Shown here: positions 1-5,832 of the stretch, piece by piece | Layout: every line of letters starts with the position of its first letter | Position numbering within the stretch: position 1 is the stretch's first letter | NCBI GenBank assembly: GCA_030040115.1 | Contig: JASHUH010000225.1 | Coordinates: 1 to 10,387 of the forward strand | Length of the DNA stretch: 10,387 nucleotides | Direction: 5' to 3' | Source: Acidobacteriaceae bacterium | Lineage (GTDB): Bacteria; Acidobacteriota; Terriglobia; Terriglobales; Acidobacteriaceae | Notes under the pieces: generated by a model | Told to the model about the DNA's origin: nothing | Databases searched by the model: none | The model's input: the letters and a program-made list of their open reading frames with translations, nothing else | Made by a program: the position numbers and the translations under genes

Positions 1-1608
1 GCCTACAAGCAGGCCGTGCGCGACGCGCAGATGTTTCTCGAAGGCCGCCACGCGGAGCTGGAGCGGACCCTTATCGCGCGCATGATGGCAGCCGCGGAAA
101 CCGAGCAGTTCGAGGCCGCGGCGCGGCTGCGCGATCAGCTCTCCACCGTGCGCCAGCTCCAGGAAAAACAGCGCATCGCCACCGCCGGGAAGGATGAGGA
201 CGCCGACGTTTTCGGCTACCACTTCGAGGACGGCAGCCTGGCCGTGAACCTCTTCCACATGCGCGCCGGCAAAATCGTGGATCGCCGCGAATTCTTCTGG
301 GAAGATTTGCCCGAACAGTGGTCAGTGGTCAGCGGTCAGTGGTCAGCAATTGCGGCGGGGGAACCGGAAACGCGAGATCGGACGCAGGAGTTCGGCGCGG
401 GCGAGGTTTTTAGCGCCCTCCTCAAGCAGCTCTACATCGACCAGCAATATGTCCCGCGCACCATCCTCATTCCCGTGGACTTTGACGACCGCGAGACGCT
501 GGCCACGCTCCTGACCGAGCGCACCGGCCATCGCATCGAATTGACCGTTCCCCGGCGCGGCGAAAAGCGGTCCCTGGTCGACTTGGCCGGCCAGAACGCC
601 AAGCAATCCTATACGCAGCGGTTCCGTGTGCTCGAGCCCTCGCGCAAAGCCATCCAGGAAGAACTAGCCGACGTGCTCATGCTCCCCGAGCTTCCCCGGC
701 GCATCGAGTGCTTCGACATTTCCCACATCCAGGGCGCCGAAACCGTCGCCTCGTTAGTGGTGTGGGAAGACGGAAAGATGAACAAGCAGGCCTACCGCAA
801 ATTCAAGGTGAAAACCGTGGCCGGCGTCGACGACTTTGCCTCCATGCACGAGGTGGTGGAGCGCCGCTATCGGCGTATCCTGGAGACCGGCAAACAAGGA
901 AGCATCTTGGAAGGCCGTGATAGCGCCGAGGCGTCTTCGCCTCGCACGCCCGGTGCGAACATAACCCAAGGCGTAAACCCTGGGTCGCAGGCCGAGACTG
1001 CGGCGCAAGCCCCGGTGGGGCAGCAGAACACGGCATCCGCCGATTGCGCCGAACACGCTACCGTAACCAACAGGAAAGAGCCCGCCACGATGCCTTCGCT
1101 CATCCTCATCGACGGCGGCCTGGGCCAGTTGCACGCCGCCGCTGACGCCCTCGAATCGCTGGGCTTAACCACCCAGCCGCTGGCGTCGATCGCCAAAAAG
1201 GAAGAAGTGATCTACCTCTACGGCAACGAAGACGAGCCGGTGGTTCTCGACCGCCGCTCCCCGGTGCTGCACCTCATTCAGCTCATCCGTGACGAAAGCC
1301 ACCGCTTCGCCGTCGGCTATCATCGCCAGCGCCGCGCCATGCGCGACCGCGACTCGGAACTCCTGGCCATCCCCGGCGTCGGCGCGCAGACCCGGCAGCG
1401 GCTGCTCACGCACTTTGGCAGCCTGCGCGATGTGCAGCAGGCCACAGCGGATTCGCTGGCCGCGGTCGTCCCGCGCAAAACGGCCGAAACCATCTGGAAG
1501 CATTTTCACCTTTCCGAACCCGCCACGGCCGCACCGGAGCCCGCGCCCGAACCGGATGAATCGGCGGGCGACCTCGTGCCGCTCGATCCAATCTCGCCTC
1601 AGCGATAG
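1..1608 (+). CDS. uvrC: UvrABC excinuclease subunit C (UvrC), 5'-truncated by window edge
   Basis: UvrC makes both incisions around bulky DNA lesions once UvrB has been loaded by UvrA (nucleotide excision repair, cytoplasm). The reading frame is open from base 1, so the GIY-YIG nuclease domain, which makes the 3' cut, lies upstream of the window. Visible parts in order are: a UVR motif that binds UvrB (about 70-185); the RNase H-like domain for the 5' cut, with FDISH (Asp codon 715-717), LILIDGG (Asp 1111-1113) and DESHRFA (His 1300-1302), matching the Asp-Asp-His set of the family; and a C-terminal helix-hairpin-helix region containing IPGVG (about 1366-1500). A Pro/Glu-rich tail follows to the TAG stop. 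Two stretches do not belong to the family pattern: a heptamer repeat at 316-347 and about 60 extra codons around 905-1078. Both keep the frame and all three catalytic residues are present, so the protein is probably functional. The downstream gene is convergent. Confidence 0.96.
   Translation, partial: AYKQAVRDAQMFLEGRHAELERTLIARMMAAAETEQFEAAARLRDQLSTVRQLQEKQRIATAGKDEDADVFGYHFEDGSLAVNLFHMRAGKIVDRREFFWEDLPEQWSVVSGQWSAIAAGEPETRDRTQEFGAGEVFSALLKQLYIDQQYVPRTILIPVDFDDRETLATLLTERTGHRIELTVPRRGEKRSLVDLAGQNAKQSYTQRFRVLEPSRKAIQEELADVLMLPELPRRIECFDISHIQGAETVASLVVWEDGKMNKQAYRKFKVKTVAGVDDFASMHEVVERRYRRILETGKQGSILEGRDSAEASSPRTPGANITQGVNPGSQAETAAQAPVGQQNTASADCAEHATVTNRKEPATMPSLILIDGGLGQLHAAADALESLGLTTQPLASIAKKEEVIYLYGNEDEPVVLDRRSPVLHLIQLIRDESHRFAVGYHRQRRAMRDRDSELLAIPGVGAQTRQRLLTHFGSLRDVQQATADSLAAVVPRKTAETIWKHFHLSEPATAAPEPAPEPDESAGDLVPLDPISPQR
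316..347 (+). repeat. In-frame heptanucleotide tandem repeat inside uvrC
   Basis: Four consecutive 7-base units (CAGTGGT, CAGTGGT, CAGCGGT, CAGTGGT) are followed by a partial unit, CAGC. Because 7 is not a multiple of 3, three units make one 21-base period, read as QWSVVSG and then QWSA. The stretch lies between the UVR motif and the RNase H-like domain, where UvrC proteins have variable linkers. I recall similar heptamers from acidobacterial genomes, but no search was made. Confidence 0.85.
905..1078 (+). repeat. Palindrome-rich in-frame insertion in uvrC
   Basis: UvrC proteins normally pass within a few residues from the ERRYRR segment to the LILIDGG strand. Here about 60 low-complexity residues rich in Ala, Ser, Gly, Gln and Thr intervene. 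The DNA contains three successive hairpin-forming palindromes: CGAGGCG-TCTT-CGCCTCG (927-944, perfect 7-bp stem), ACCCAAGG/CCCTGGGT (964-985, one mismatch) and GCCCC-GGT-GGGGC (1009-1021, perfect). Clusters of short palindromes suggest a REP-like or palindromic element captured within the gene. The exact ends are uncertain, and the length must be a multiple of three because the frame is preserved. Confidence 0.6.
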
Positions 1609-1624
1609 CCGGGCCGCCCCCGAT

Positions 1625-2065
1625 TCAACCCGCGCGCACCAGCTCATGCTTTTTCACCGCGATCTTATGTTTGCAAGCCTCGCAGGAAAAACCATCGAGC
1701 AGAGCGATGCTGTTCACGGGAGCGCCACACCAGGGGCATTTTCCGCGCAGCGCGCCGATCCCCAGCATCGGCCCCAACAGGGGCGCAAAGACGCCGGCAA
1801 TCAGCATGGGAACCCCGAGAAAGGCGCCAATCCCGGTAATCAAAAGCAGCGTCCCCACCATGATCAACACAGGCGCGCAGATAACCCCGAGGAGCAATCC
1901 CCCGAAAGCCCCCCGCACCGGTGTCTTCTCTGTGGGTGTCGTCGCCGGGCTCTCGTGTGGCGCGCTCGCGCCTGCCTGGCTCGCATAGGCGGTTCCGCAA
2001 TGTGGACAATAGCTCCAGGACGACTCGATGCGCCCACCGCATTTGGAACAGGATCCGTCCATCAT
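1625..2065 (-). CDS. Small membrane protein with N- and C-terminal zinc ribbons
   Basis: This 146-residue protein has a CxxC...CxxC zinc ribbon at its N-terminus (Cys6, 9, 20, 23), a Pro/Thr/Ala-rich linker, a long Gly/Leu/Ile-rich hydrophobic stretch (about residues 52-106, probably two membrane helices), and a second CxxC...CxxC ribbon near the C-terminus (Cys110, 113, 128, 131) followed by a basic tail. With two helices both ribbons would sit on the same side, presumably the cytoplasm. No enzymatic motif is seen and I do not recognise a named family; zinc-ribbon membrane proteins of this layout are usually annotated as hypothetical. A strong GGGGAGG ribosome-binding site (2071-2077) precedes tandem ATG codons at 2065 and 2062. 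The spacing (5 or 8 bases) fits either, and slightly favours the second. The gene is convergent with uvrC, 16 bases from its stop. Confidence 0.85.
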   Translation of the reverse strand: MMDGSCSKCGGRIESSWSYCPHCGTAYASQAGASAPHESPATTPTEKTPVRGAFGGLLLGVICAPVLIMVGTLLLITGIGAFLGVPMLIAGVFAPLLGPMLGIGALRGKCPWCGAPVNSIALLDGFSCEACKHKIAVKKHELVRAG

Positions 2066-2233
2066 CGACCCCTCCCCGACGGTCTACGCAGAGAATCAGG
2101 ACGGATCAAAAATGCCTCTGGGCTGCCTTCAAAGCAGTTCGTTCCGGCGAACGCTCGCGCGAGTCCGCAAATGCATGCCTTTCCGGCCCTGGCTCGTCTG
2201 CAGAATCGAGCCTAGCGCGCAGTCAAATTTTCT

Positions 2234-2256
2234 CCCGTGATCCTCATCACATTCGG
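2234..2256. promoter_or_regulatory. CRP/FNR-like dyad upstream of the zinc-ribbon gene
   Basis: On the minus strand the sequence reads TGTGA-TGAGGA-TCACG, close to the CRP half-site pair TGTGA-N6-TCACA. On the plus strand it is the perfect dyad GTGAT-CCTC-ATCAC (2237-2250), flanked by CCC and GGG. It lies about 170 bases upstream of the zinc-ribbon gene, in the gap after the receiver gene. A minus-strand TTGACT (about 2220-2225), which could be a -35 element, lies just downstream of it, but I see no convincing -10. It could be chance. Confidence 0.3.
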
Positions 2257-2264
2257 GCGCAGCG

Positions 2265-2280
2265 ATTTCTTTGAAGAAAT
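2265..2280. other. 16-bp palindrome downstream of receiver gene
   Basis: ATTTCTTTGAAGAAAT is a perfect palindrome with 7-bp arms and a TG centre, 45 bases past the stop of the minus-strand receiver gene. No U-run follows on the minus strand, so it is a poor intrinsic terminator. It could be an operator for a dimeric regulator or a processing hairpin. Confidence 0.3.
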
Positions 2281-2324
2281 GCCTGTCCGGCGCGGCGCCA
2301 TGTTGGTGAGAGTTTGAAGACGCT

Positions 2325-2798
2325 CTAAACGGGCCGCATGCTTCTGAGGCGTTCGATCAACCTCACCGGATGCATGGGCTTTTCGACCAGTTCGAAGGCG
2401 AAGCCTTGCTCCCGGGCCACTTCCAGCAGGTCGGCGACCCCCGCCTGGCCCGAAAAAAGCAGAATCGTCATGTCAGGAAACAATTTGCGCACGCTGATGG
2501 CAAGATCCACACCGTTCATGCCCGGCATCACGACGTCGGAAAGCAGATAATCGGGTCGAAGCTCCTTGGTGATTTGCAGCGCGGTCGAAGCATCGTAGGC
2601 GGAAAACGCGCAGAAACCCGAGATGTTTAGAATCTCGGCCACGGTGTCCGCCAGGATCACTTCATCGTCAACCACGAGAATGCTGGGGCGCGCCGCGCCA
2701 GAGGCTTCGCAGAGCGTCTTCCGCTCCTGGGCGGCAATAAAACTCTGAGAAGGTTTGTCGGTCGCCTGAGAGATTTCCGGCCAACAGTATTCGAACAT
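2325..2798 (-). CDS. Stand-alone response regulator receiver (CheY-like) protein, copy 1
   Basis: A single receiver domain (about residues 38-155 of 157) is preceded by about 35 non-conserved residues and has no output domain. All phosphotransfer positions are present: acidic pair Asp44-Asp45 (LVVDDE), phosphoacceptor Asp88 (LSDVVMPGMNG), Ser116 (LLFSGQA) and Lys140-Pro141. It is expected to take a phosphoryl group from a histidine kinase and act through protein contacts, as a phosphorelay intermediate or CheY-type adaptor in the cytoplasm. A strong ribosome-binding site, AGGAGAGGAG (2806-2815), precedes the ATG by 7 bases. A hairpin lies just upstream at 2828-2846, and the next region on the same strand holds remnants of a histidine kinase. 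The protein closely resembles the receiver at 3727-4194 (shared ADTV-EIL, DVV-PGM-G, ILLFSGQA, KP-HP), so the two are paralogues. Confidence 0.93.
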   Translation of the reverse strand: MFEYCWPEISQATDKPSQSFIAAQERKTLCEASGAARPSILVVDDEVILADTVAEILNISGFCAFSAYDASTALQITKELRPDYLLSDVVMPGMNGVDLAISVRKLFPDMTILLFSGQAGVADLLEVAREQGFAFELVEKPMHPVRLIERLRSMRPV

Positions 2799-2827
2799 TC
2801 ACCGTCTCCTCTCCTTTTTTTTCCCAA

Positions 2828-2846
2828 CCGGGTAGCACTTACCCGG
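2828..2846. other. Perfect 7-bp hairpin in the receiver gene leader
   Basis: CCGGGTA-GCACT-TACCCGG lies 30 bases upstream of the receiver ATG. Read on the minus strand, the hairpin is followed by GGG, a run of A and then the ribosome-binding site, so in the transcript it would sit just 5' of the translation signal. On the plus strand no T-run follows, so it is not a terminator in that direction. It may be a 5'-UTR structure or an operator; I do not match it to a known riboswitch. Confidence 0.4.
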
Positions 2847-2879
2847 CGCAACGACGCAGCACTGCGCTCAGGTAAAAGG

Positions 2880-3445
2880 GACGAAACAAGATAATCGAAG
2901 CGTCCCTATCCTCCGACGTTTTATCTGCATTTTCAGGACCATAAGCTTCAAAAAAACCCGCCGCCGCTGTAATTCGTTATCACCAGTCCTGCTTTCTCTC
3001 GGGAAAAGACGTTTCAAGGCCCTTCCGGGCAAGCTCTCTTGGGCCTCGTTCCCGCTCGGTCGAACGGCAACTTCAATCCCATCCTGCGCAGCGACTGCTA
3101 TTTCCCGAACGTGAATCCCTGGAATTCCCCCGACGAGTATCACCTTCAGAGCGCCCGGAACGACCCTGGAGAAGAAAGGGCAAACCCCTTTGCGTTCACC
3201 GTCACGGGGGCGGCGATTTTTAAAGCGCCAATCCACGGTAATGCCGCAAGCGTGCAATTTTGGCCGGTACACGGCCGCAAATTCGTCCACCAGCCCGTGC
3301 AGGTGTAAACACACGGCTGGCCTGCCGTCTGGCGATAATGACCCAACATACGGAAGATGAGTTGCGCACCCAGTCCAGTTCCCCCTCAGCAGGAACAGGT
3401 ACGCCAAGGCTTCTTCGCCGCCAAAAGAGCCTCCGGGCTATCGAA
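2880..3445 (-). pseudogene. Decayed sensor histidine kinase (frameshifted)
   Basis: No single open frame covers this stretch, but on the minus strand pieces typical of a histidine kinase transmitter occur in the right order in different frames. They are EALAYLFLLR (about 3416-3387, helix after the H-box), MLGHYRQTAGQP (3349-3314), LVDEFAAVYRPKLHACGITV (about 3293-3234, the segment before the N-box), then GGIPGIHVREIAV and DGIEVAVRPSGN (about 3128-3048, aligning with the EGG-IHVRE...V-V-DSGNGI strands of the HATPase domain), and FFEAYGPEN...IILFRPF (about 2957-2892, resembling the GG-I-A-GPEN...F-LFLPF end). The classic Asn N-box and GTGLGL G2-box are not readable and the His H-box is lost. 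At least three frame changes are needed, one near a 7-A run at 2950-2956. A 179-codon open frame spans much of the region, but no single frame reads like the family throughout. The neighbouring receivers suggest a former two-component cluster. Confidence 0.6.
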
Positions 3446-3726
3446 CGGGCCCTCGAAAGGCAGTCGAATCCCTCTATGGCTCACGTTTGGCATGGAGATA
3501 GACTATCTCCTGCTCCTGAGAAAGGTGGAATTCTCGCGAAGATCGCGATGCGCGCCTCACCGCCCTCCAGCGGGTCGGCGGCAAGAGGCAAAGCGGAAGC
3601 TGGCCCCGAGGCGCCTCGCAGGGAGAGGCTGGACCGAGAGGCCGGTGCAGGGTCAGCATTTTGGGCCGGTCTTCTCAGTCACCGTTTTTCAGAAGCCGCT
3701 TTTTTCGTTATGGAGATTAGAAAAGC
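3446..3726. other. Gene-free stretch upstream of the kinase remnant
   Basis: I see no convincing gene here on either strand. Open frames exist on both strands but have arginine-, serine- and proline-rich translations with no family resemblance or ribosome-binding site. Its place just 5' of the histidine kinase remnant suggests it is the further-decayed N-terminal part of that gene, but no kinase motif can be read. Confidence 0.4.
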
Positions 3727-4194
3727 TCATTCGGCTGTCGCGCCGACATGCGCTTCTCGATGTCTGAGGCTCGCCGAAACGCGCGCCAGCAACTCGTCAG
3801 GGTGGACAGGTTTGGTAAGCAACGTAAACTGGTGCCCTTGATTCTTCGCGGAGGCCAACAGGTCAAGCGTAGTCGCCTGGCCGGAAAAGAGGAGGATCTT
3901 GCAATCGGGAAAGATGCGCTTGATGGTGATGGCGAGCTCAATACCGCTCATACCCGGTAAAACCACATCGGTGAGCAGCAATTCAGGCGGGGTCAGCAGC
4001 GCCATCTCCAGAGCATCGTTCGCGTCGTAGGCAGTCAGCGCGGCATAACCGCTGCGGCAAAGAATTTCGGTCACTGTATCGGCGATTGCAGATTCGTCGT
4101 CAACTACCAGAACCACGGGCCGGTACGGACTATTGTCGGCCGGAGGTGCTTGATCGATCGGGACGATGGGGGAAGTTCGCTGTTTTCCGATCAT
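3727..4194 (-). CDS. Stand-alone response regulator receiver (CheY-like) protein, copy 2
   Basis: This 155-residue single receiver domain (about residues 26-143) has a Pro-rich N-terminal extension and a short C-terminal tail. Key residues are the acidic pair Asp32-Asp33 (VVDDE), phosphoacceptor Asp76 (LTDVVLPGMSG), Ser104 (LLFSGQA) and Lys128-Pro129. No DNA-binding or enzymatic output domain is present, so signalling must go through a partner protein. The start at the ATG of 4194 is supported by a GAGGT ribosome-binding site about 9 bases upstream. It is a paralogue of the receiver at 2325-2798, with near-identical motif blocks throughout. The kinase remnant between the two suggests the cognate kinase was once encoded here; any present kinase would be elsewhere in the genome. 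Confidence 0.93.
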   Translation of the reverse strand: MIGKQRTSPIVPIDQAPPADNSPYRPVVLVVDDESAIADTVTEILCRSGYAALTAYDANDALEMALLTPPELLLTDVVLPGMSGIELAITIKRIFPDCKILLFSGQATTLDLLASAKNQGHQFTLLTKPVHPDELLARVSASLRHREAHVGATAE

Positions 4195-4300
4195 ATGGGT
4201 TTACCTCTACTCAAACGCTATCAGGGTTTCGCCCATACGGGGAAAATTGTTGGGAAATCGTCGCAATGGGCGCCGATGCGGATGCCGCAGGATGTGGGAC

Positions 4301-4306
4301 TATAAT
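4301..4306 (+). promoter_or_regulatory. Possible -10 box (TATAAT) in a divergent intergenic region
   Basis: A perfect TATAAT lies between the divergent receiver (start 4194) and the small plus-strand gene. No good -35 hexamer sits 16-18 bases upstream (GCGGAT at 4278-4283), so it would be a weak or activator-dependent promoter. A small dyad, ACGTT-AGTGC-AACGT (4343-4357), follows in what would be the leader. Confidence 0.3.
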
Positions 4307-4365
4307 TTTACTTGAGCGCTAGATTTACGGAAATTTAGTCATACGTTAGTGCAACGTTTCTTGCA

Positions 4366-4728
4366 ATGAGGGCACTCGAACAATTGGGGTACAGTCGGAT
4401 GATCAAAGAGGCTCAAACACCGGCAACTGAGGAGGCGCCAGCAAGGCAGGGAGCGCCAACTGACGCGATGAGCTTCCCCTCGATCCGTCAGGACCAGGTT
4501 CCGAAAGGGCGGGATGGGAAGCACAAGCGAATCGTAACCAGGCTCTTGCACGATATCGATCGGCTCAAAGCCAGAAGCGCCTTGAAGGTTCCATTAAGTG
4601 CTCTGCCGGACACCAAAGAGAACATTCGCTCGGCATTGAACCGCGCGACGCGCCAGCGTGGGATTGAGGTCGCCACTTCGAGCGACGCCGAGTTCCTCTA
4701 CATTTGGAAGTCGGAGACCAAGCCGTGA
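4366..4728 (+). CDS. Conserved-looking small protein of unknown function
   Basis: This is a 120-residue soluble basic protein with no signal peptide and no membrane helix. The N-terminal 45 or so residues are low in complexity (Ala, Pro, Glu, Gln). The C-terminal 70 look folded, with segments such as LKVPLSALPDTKENIRSALNR and GIEVATSSDAEFLYIWK that resemble a small alpha/beta domain; I recall similar short hypothetical proteins in soil bacteria but cannot name a family. A role in nucleic-acid binding would be only a guess from its charge. The start is uncertain: the ATG at 4366 and the ATG at 4399 both lack a clear ribosome-binding site, and 4399 gives a 109-residue product. The gene precedes the S4-domain gene on the same strand by 51 bases, so the two may be co-transcribed. 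Confidence 0.7.
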   Translation: MRALEQLGYSRMIKEAQTPATEEAPARQGAPTDAMSFPSIRQDQVPKGRDGKHKRIVTRLLHDIDRLKARSALKVPLSALPDTKENIRSALNRATRQRGIEVATSSDAEFLYIWKSETKP

Positions 4729-4779
4729 CTCATCTCGCGCCGCAGTCTGCGAGCGCGCATTTCACTGAGGAAGTAGGTC

Positions 4780-5277
4780 ATGAGCTCGGTGCGCATGGAC
4801 AAGTGGCTGTGGGCGGCTCGCTTTTTCAAAACCCGGGCGCTGGCCGGTCGCGCTTGTGAATTGGGTCGCGTGATGTCGAATGGACTGCGCGCCGTTGCGA
4901 CACCAGAGAGCGCGCATCATCTCGGAGCCACAAACTCAAGTCGGCGCAAACCCGAGGAGCGGCGACCGAGCACAAAGCCCGCCACGGCGCCGGATCTCTG
5001 GTTTCGCTGTAAGCCGGCTCGCGAGGTCCGCGCCGGCGACCGGTTGCGGGTTGAGAACGAAGGCGGCGCCTACGAGATTGAAGTGCTTGAAGTGAGCGCG
5101 GTGCGCGGACCGGCGGTCGTTGCGCAGACACTTTATCACGAAAGCGACGCCAGCCGCGAGGCGCGGCTGAAGCTGGCAGAAGAACGAAAGGCGATGCGCG
5201 AATTTGCGCTTCTGCCTGACCGCCGCCCCTCCAAACGGGATCGGCGGCGGATTATTCGGTTCCGGAGCAGCGGCTGA
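4780..5277 (+). CDS. hslR: S4-domain RNA-binding protein, Hsp15/HslR family, with internal insertion
   Basis: Hsp15-type proteins bind RNA through an S4 fold; the E. coli protein recognises stalled 50S subunits carrying peptidyl-tRNA and helps recycle them. The N-terminus (VRMDKWLWAARFFKTRALA) and the C-terminal PDRRPSKRDRRRIIRF match the family closely. KPAREVRAGDRLRV (about residues 78-91) is the second half of the S4 domain. In family members this half follows the NG-R segment almost directly, but here residues 40-76 (37 residues, DNA 4897-5007) separate them, bounded by imperfect inverted repeats. Total length is 165 residues against roughly 130 for the usual protein, consistent with an insertion. 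Whether the S4 fold tolerates it is unknown; it falls where a loop could be lengthened. A GAGGA ribosome-binding site (4767-4771) lies 8 bases before the ATG. The gene converges with trxA. Confidence 0.9.
   Translation: MSSVRMDKWLWAARFFKTRALAGRACELGRVMSNGLRAVATPESAHHLGATNSSRRKPEERRPSTKPATAPDLWFRCKPAREVRAGDRLRVENEGGAYEIEVLEVSAVRGPAVVAQTLYHESDASREARLKLAEERKAMREFALLPDRRPSKRDRRRIIRFRSSG
4897..5007. mobile_element. MITE-like 111-bp in-frame insertion with terminal inverted repeats
   Basis: GCGACACCAGAGA (4897-4909) and TCTCTGGTTTCGC (4995-5007) are inverted copies matching at 12 of 13 positions. They coincide with the edges of the extra segment in the S4-domain gene. The length of 111 bases is exactly 37 codons, so the frame survives. 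No transposase is encoded and I see no clear target-site duplication. It could be a miniature inverted-repeat element or another palindromic repeat adapted to coding regions. The inverted repeats are seen directly; the mobility is inferred. Confidence 0.5.
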
Positions 5278-5298
5278 GAGCCTGGGCCAGGTTGCGGG

Positions 5299-5312
5299 CG
5301 ACAAAGTTGTCG
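5299..5312. terminator. Small dyad between convergent genes
   Basis: CGACAA-AG-TTGTCG lies in the 43-base gap between the S4-domain gene and trxA, which end toward each other. Its position would suit a bidirectional terminator, but the stem is short and no U-run follows on either strand. Confidence 0.25.
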
Positions 5313-5320
5313 AGCTGTCC

Positions 5321-5653
5321 TTACCCGAGCAGGCGCTGAATCTTCGCCTCAATCACGTCTTTGGGCACGTAGCCCACAATCTGGTCGGCCACTTTGCCAT
5401 TCTTAAAAAACAGCAGTGCGGGAATGCCGCGAATTCCATAGCGCGAGGGCGTGGCGCCGTTCTCGTCCACGTTGACCTTCGCTACCTTCAGTTTGCCGGC
5501 GTAGGATTGCGCCACGCCATCCACGATGGGCGCAATCGCCTTGCAGGGGCCGCACCACACGGCCCAGAAATCCACCAGCACCGGCTGCTCACTGCGCAGC
5601 ACTTCCTCATCGAAGTTTGCATCGTTGACTTCAAAAACACCCGGCCCAGCCAT
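5321..5653 (-). CDS. trxA: Thioredoxin
   Basis: Thioredoxin is a cytoplasmic disulfide reductase that donates electrons to ribonucleotide reductase, peroxiredoxins and other targets and is itself reduced by thioredoxin reductase. The 110-residue length is typical. The active site is WCGPC (residues 33-37, inside VDFWAVWCGPC), the buried Asp is at 28, and the cis-proline is Pro78 in GIRGIPALLFF. The FKNGKV...VGYVPKD end is also canonical. The start at the ATG of 5653 is chosen because a full AGGAGG (5657-5662) stands just before it, although with only 3 intervening bases. The frame stays open for 26 more codons upstream, but that part does not resemble thioredoxin. No signal peptide is present. 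It is convergent with the S4-domain gene and divergent from the DUF4062 gene. Confidence 0.96.
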   Translation of the reverse strand: MAGPGVFEVNDANFDEEVLRSEQPVLVDFWAVWCGPCKAIAPIVDGVAQSYAGKLKVAKVNVDENGATPSRYGIRGIPALLFFKNGKVADQIVGYVPKDVIEAKIQRLLG

Positions 5654-5832
5654 GATCCTCCTAGCGACCCGCACGCGATTTAGTGTACAAGAACCAACAT
5701 AATGGATGCGCGACCGCTGCGGAAGTCGCAACCCCCGGCGCGCAGGCCCGTCCCGCCGCCACGCGCGGCAACTGCCTGAGTACGCACCGATTTCTGGCCT
5801 CTATGCTATCGTTCTTCCTTTGGGAGTAACGC

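Noticed and set aside
316..347. CRISPR array
   Set aside because: The 7-base units are directly adjacent without spacers and lie inside uvrC. No repeat-spacer pattern was seen elsewhere in the window.
1289..2215. Long plus-strand open frame across the end of uvrC and the zinc-ribbon gene
   Set aside because: It overlaps uvrC in another frame and runs antisense to the zinc-ribbon gene. Its Arg/Pro/Ser-rich translation has no family pattern, while both overlapped genes have clear motifs.
2868..3407. Treating the 179-codon minus-strand open frame as an intact gene
   Set aside because: Only parts resemble a histidine kinase. Other parts of the same domain are in different frames, and the H-box, N-box and G2-box are missing, so it is reported as a pseudogene.
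3260..3841. 193-codon plus-strand open frame
   Set aside because: It has no ribosome-binding site and no recognisable domain, is rich in Arg/Ser/Ala, and overlaps the start of the kinase remnant and the 3' end of the receiver gene on the other strand.
5204..5683. 159-codon plus-strand open frame over trxA
   Set aside because: It is antisense to a canonical thioredoxin with an intact active site; a coding shadow.
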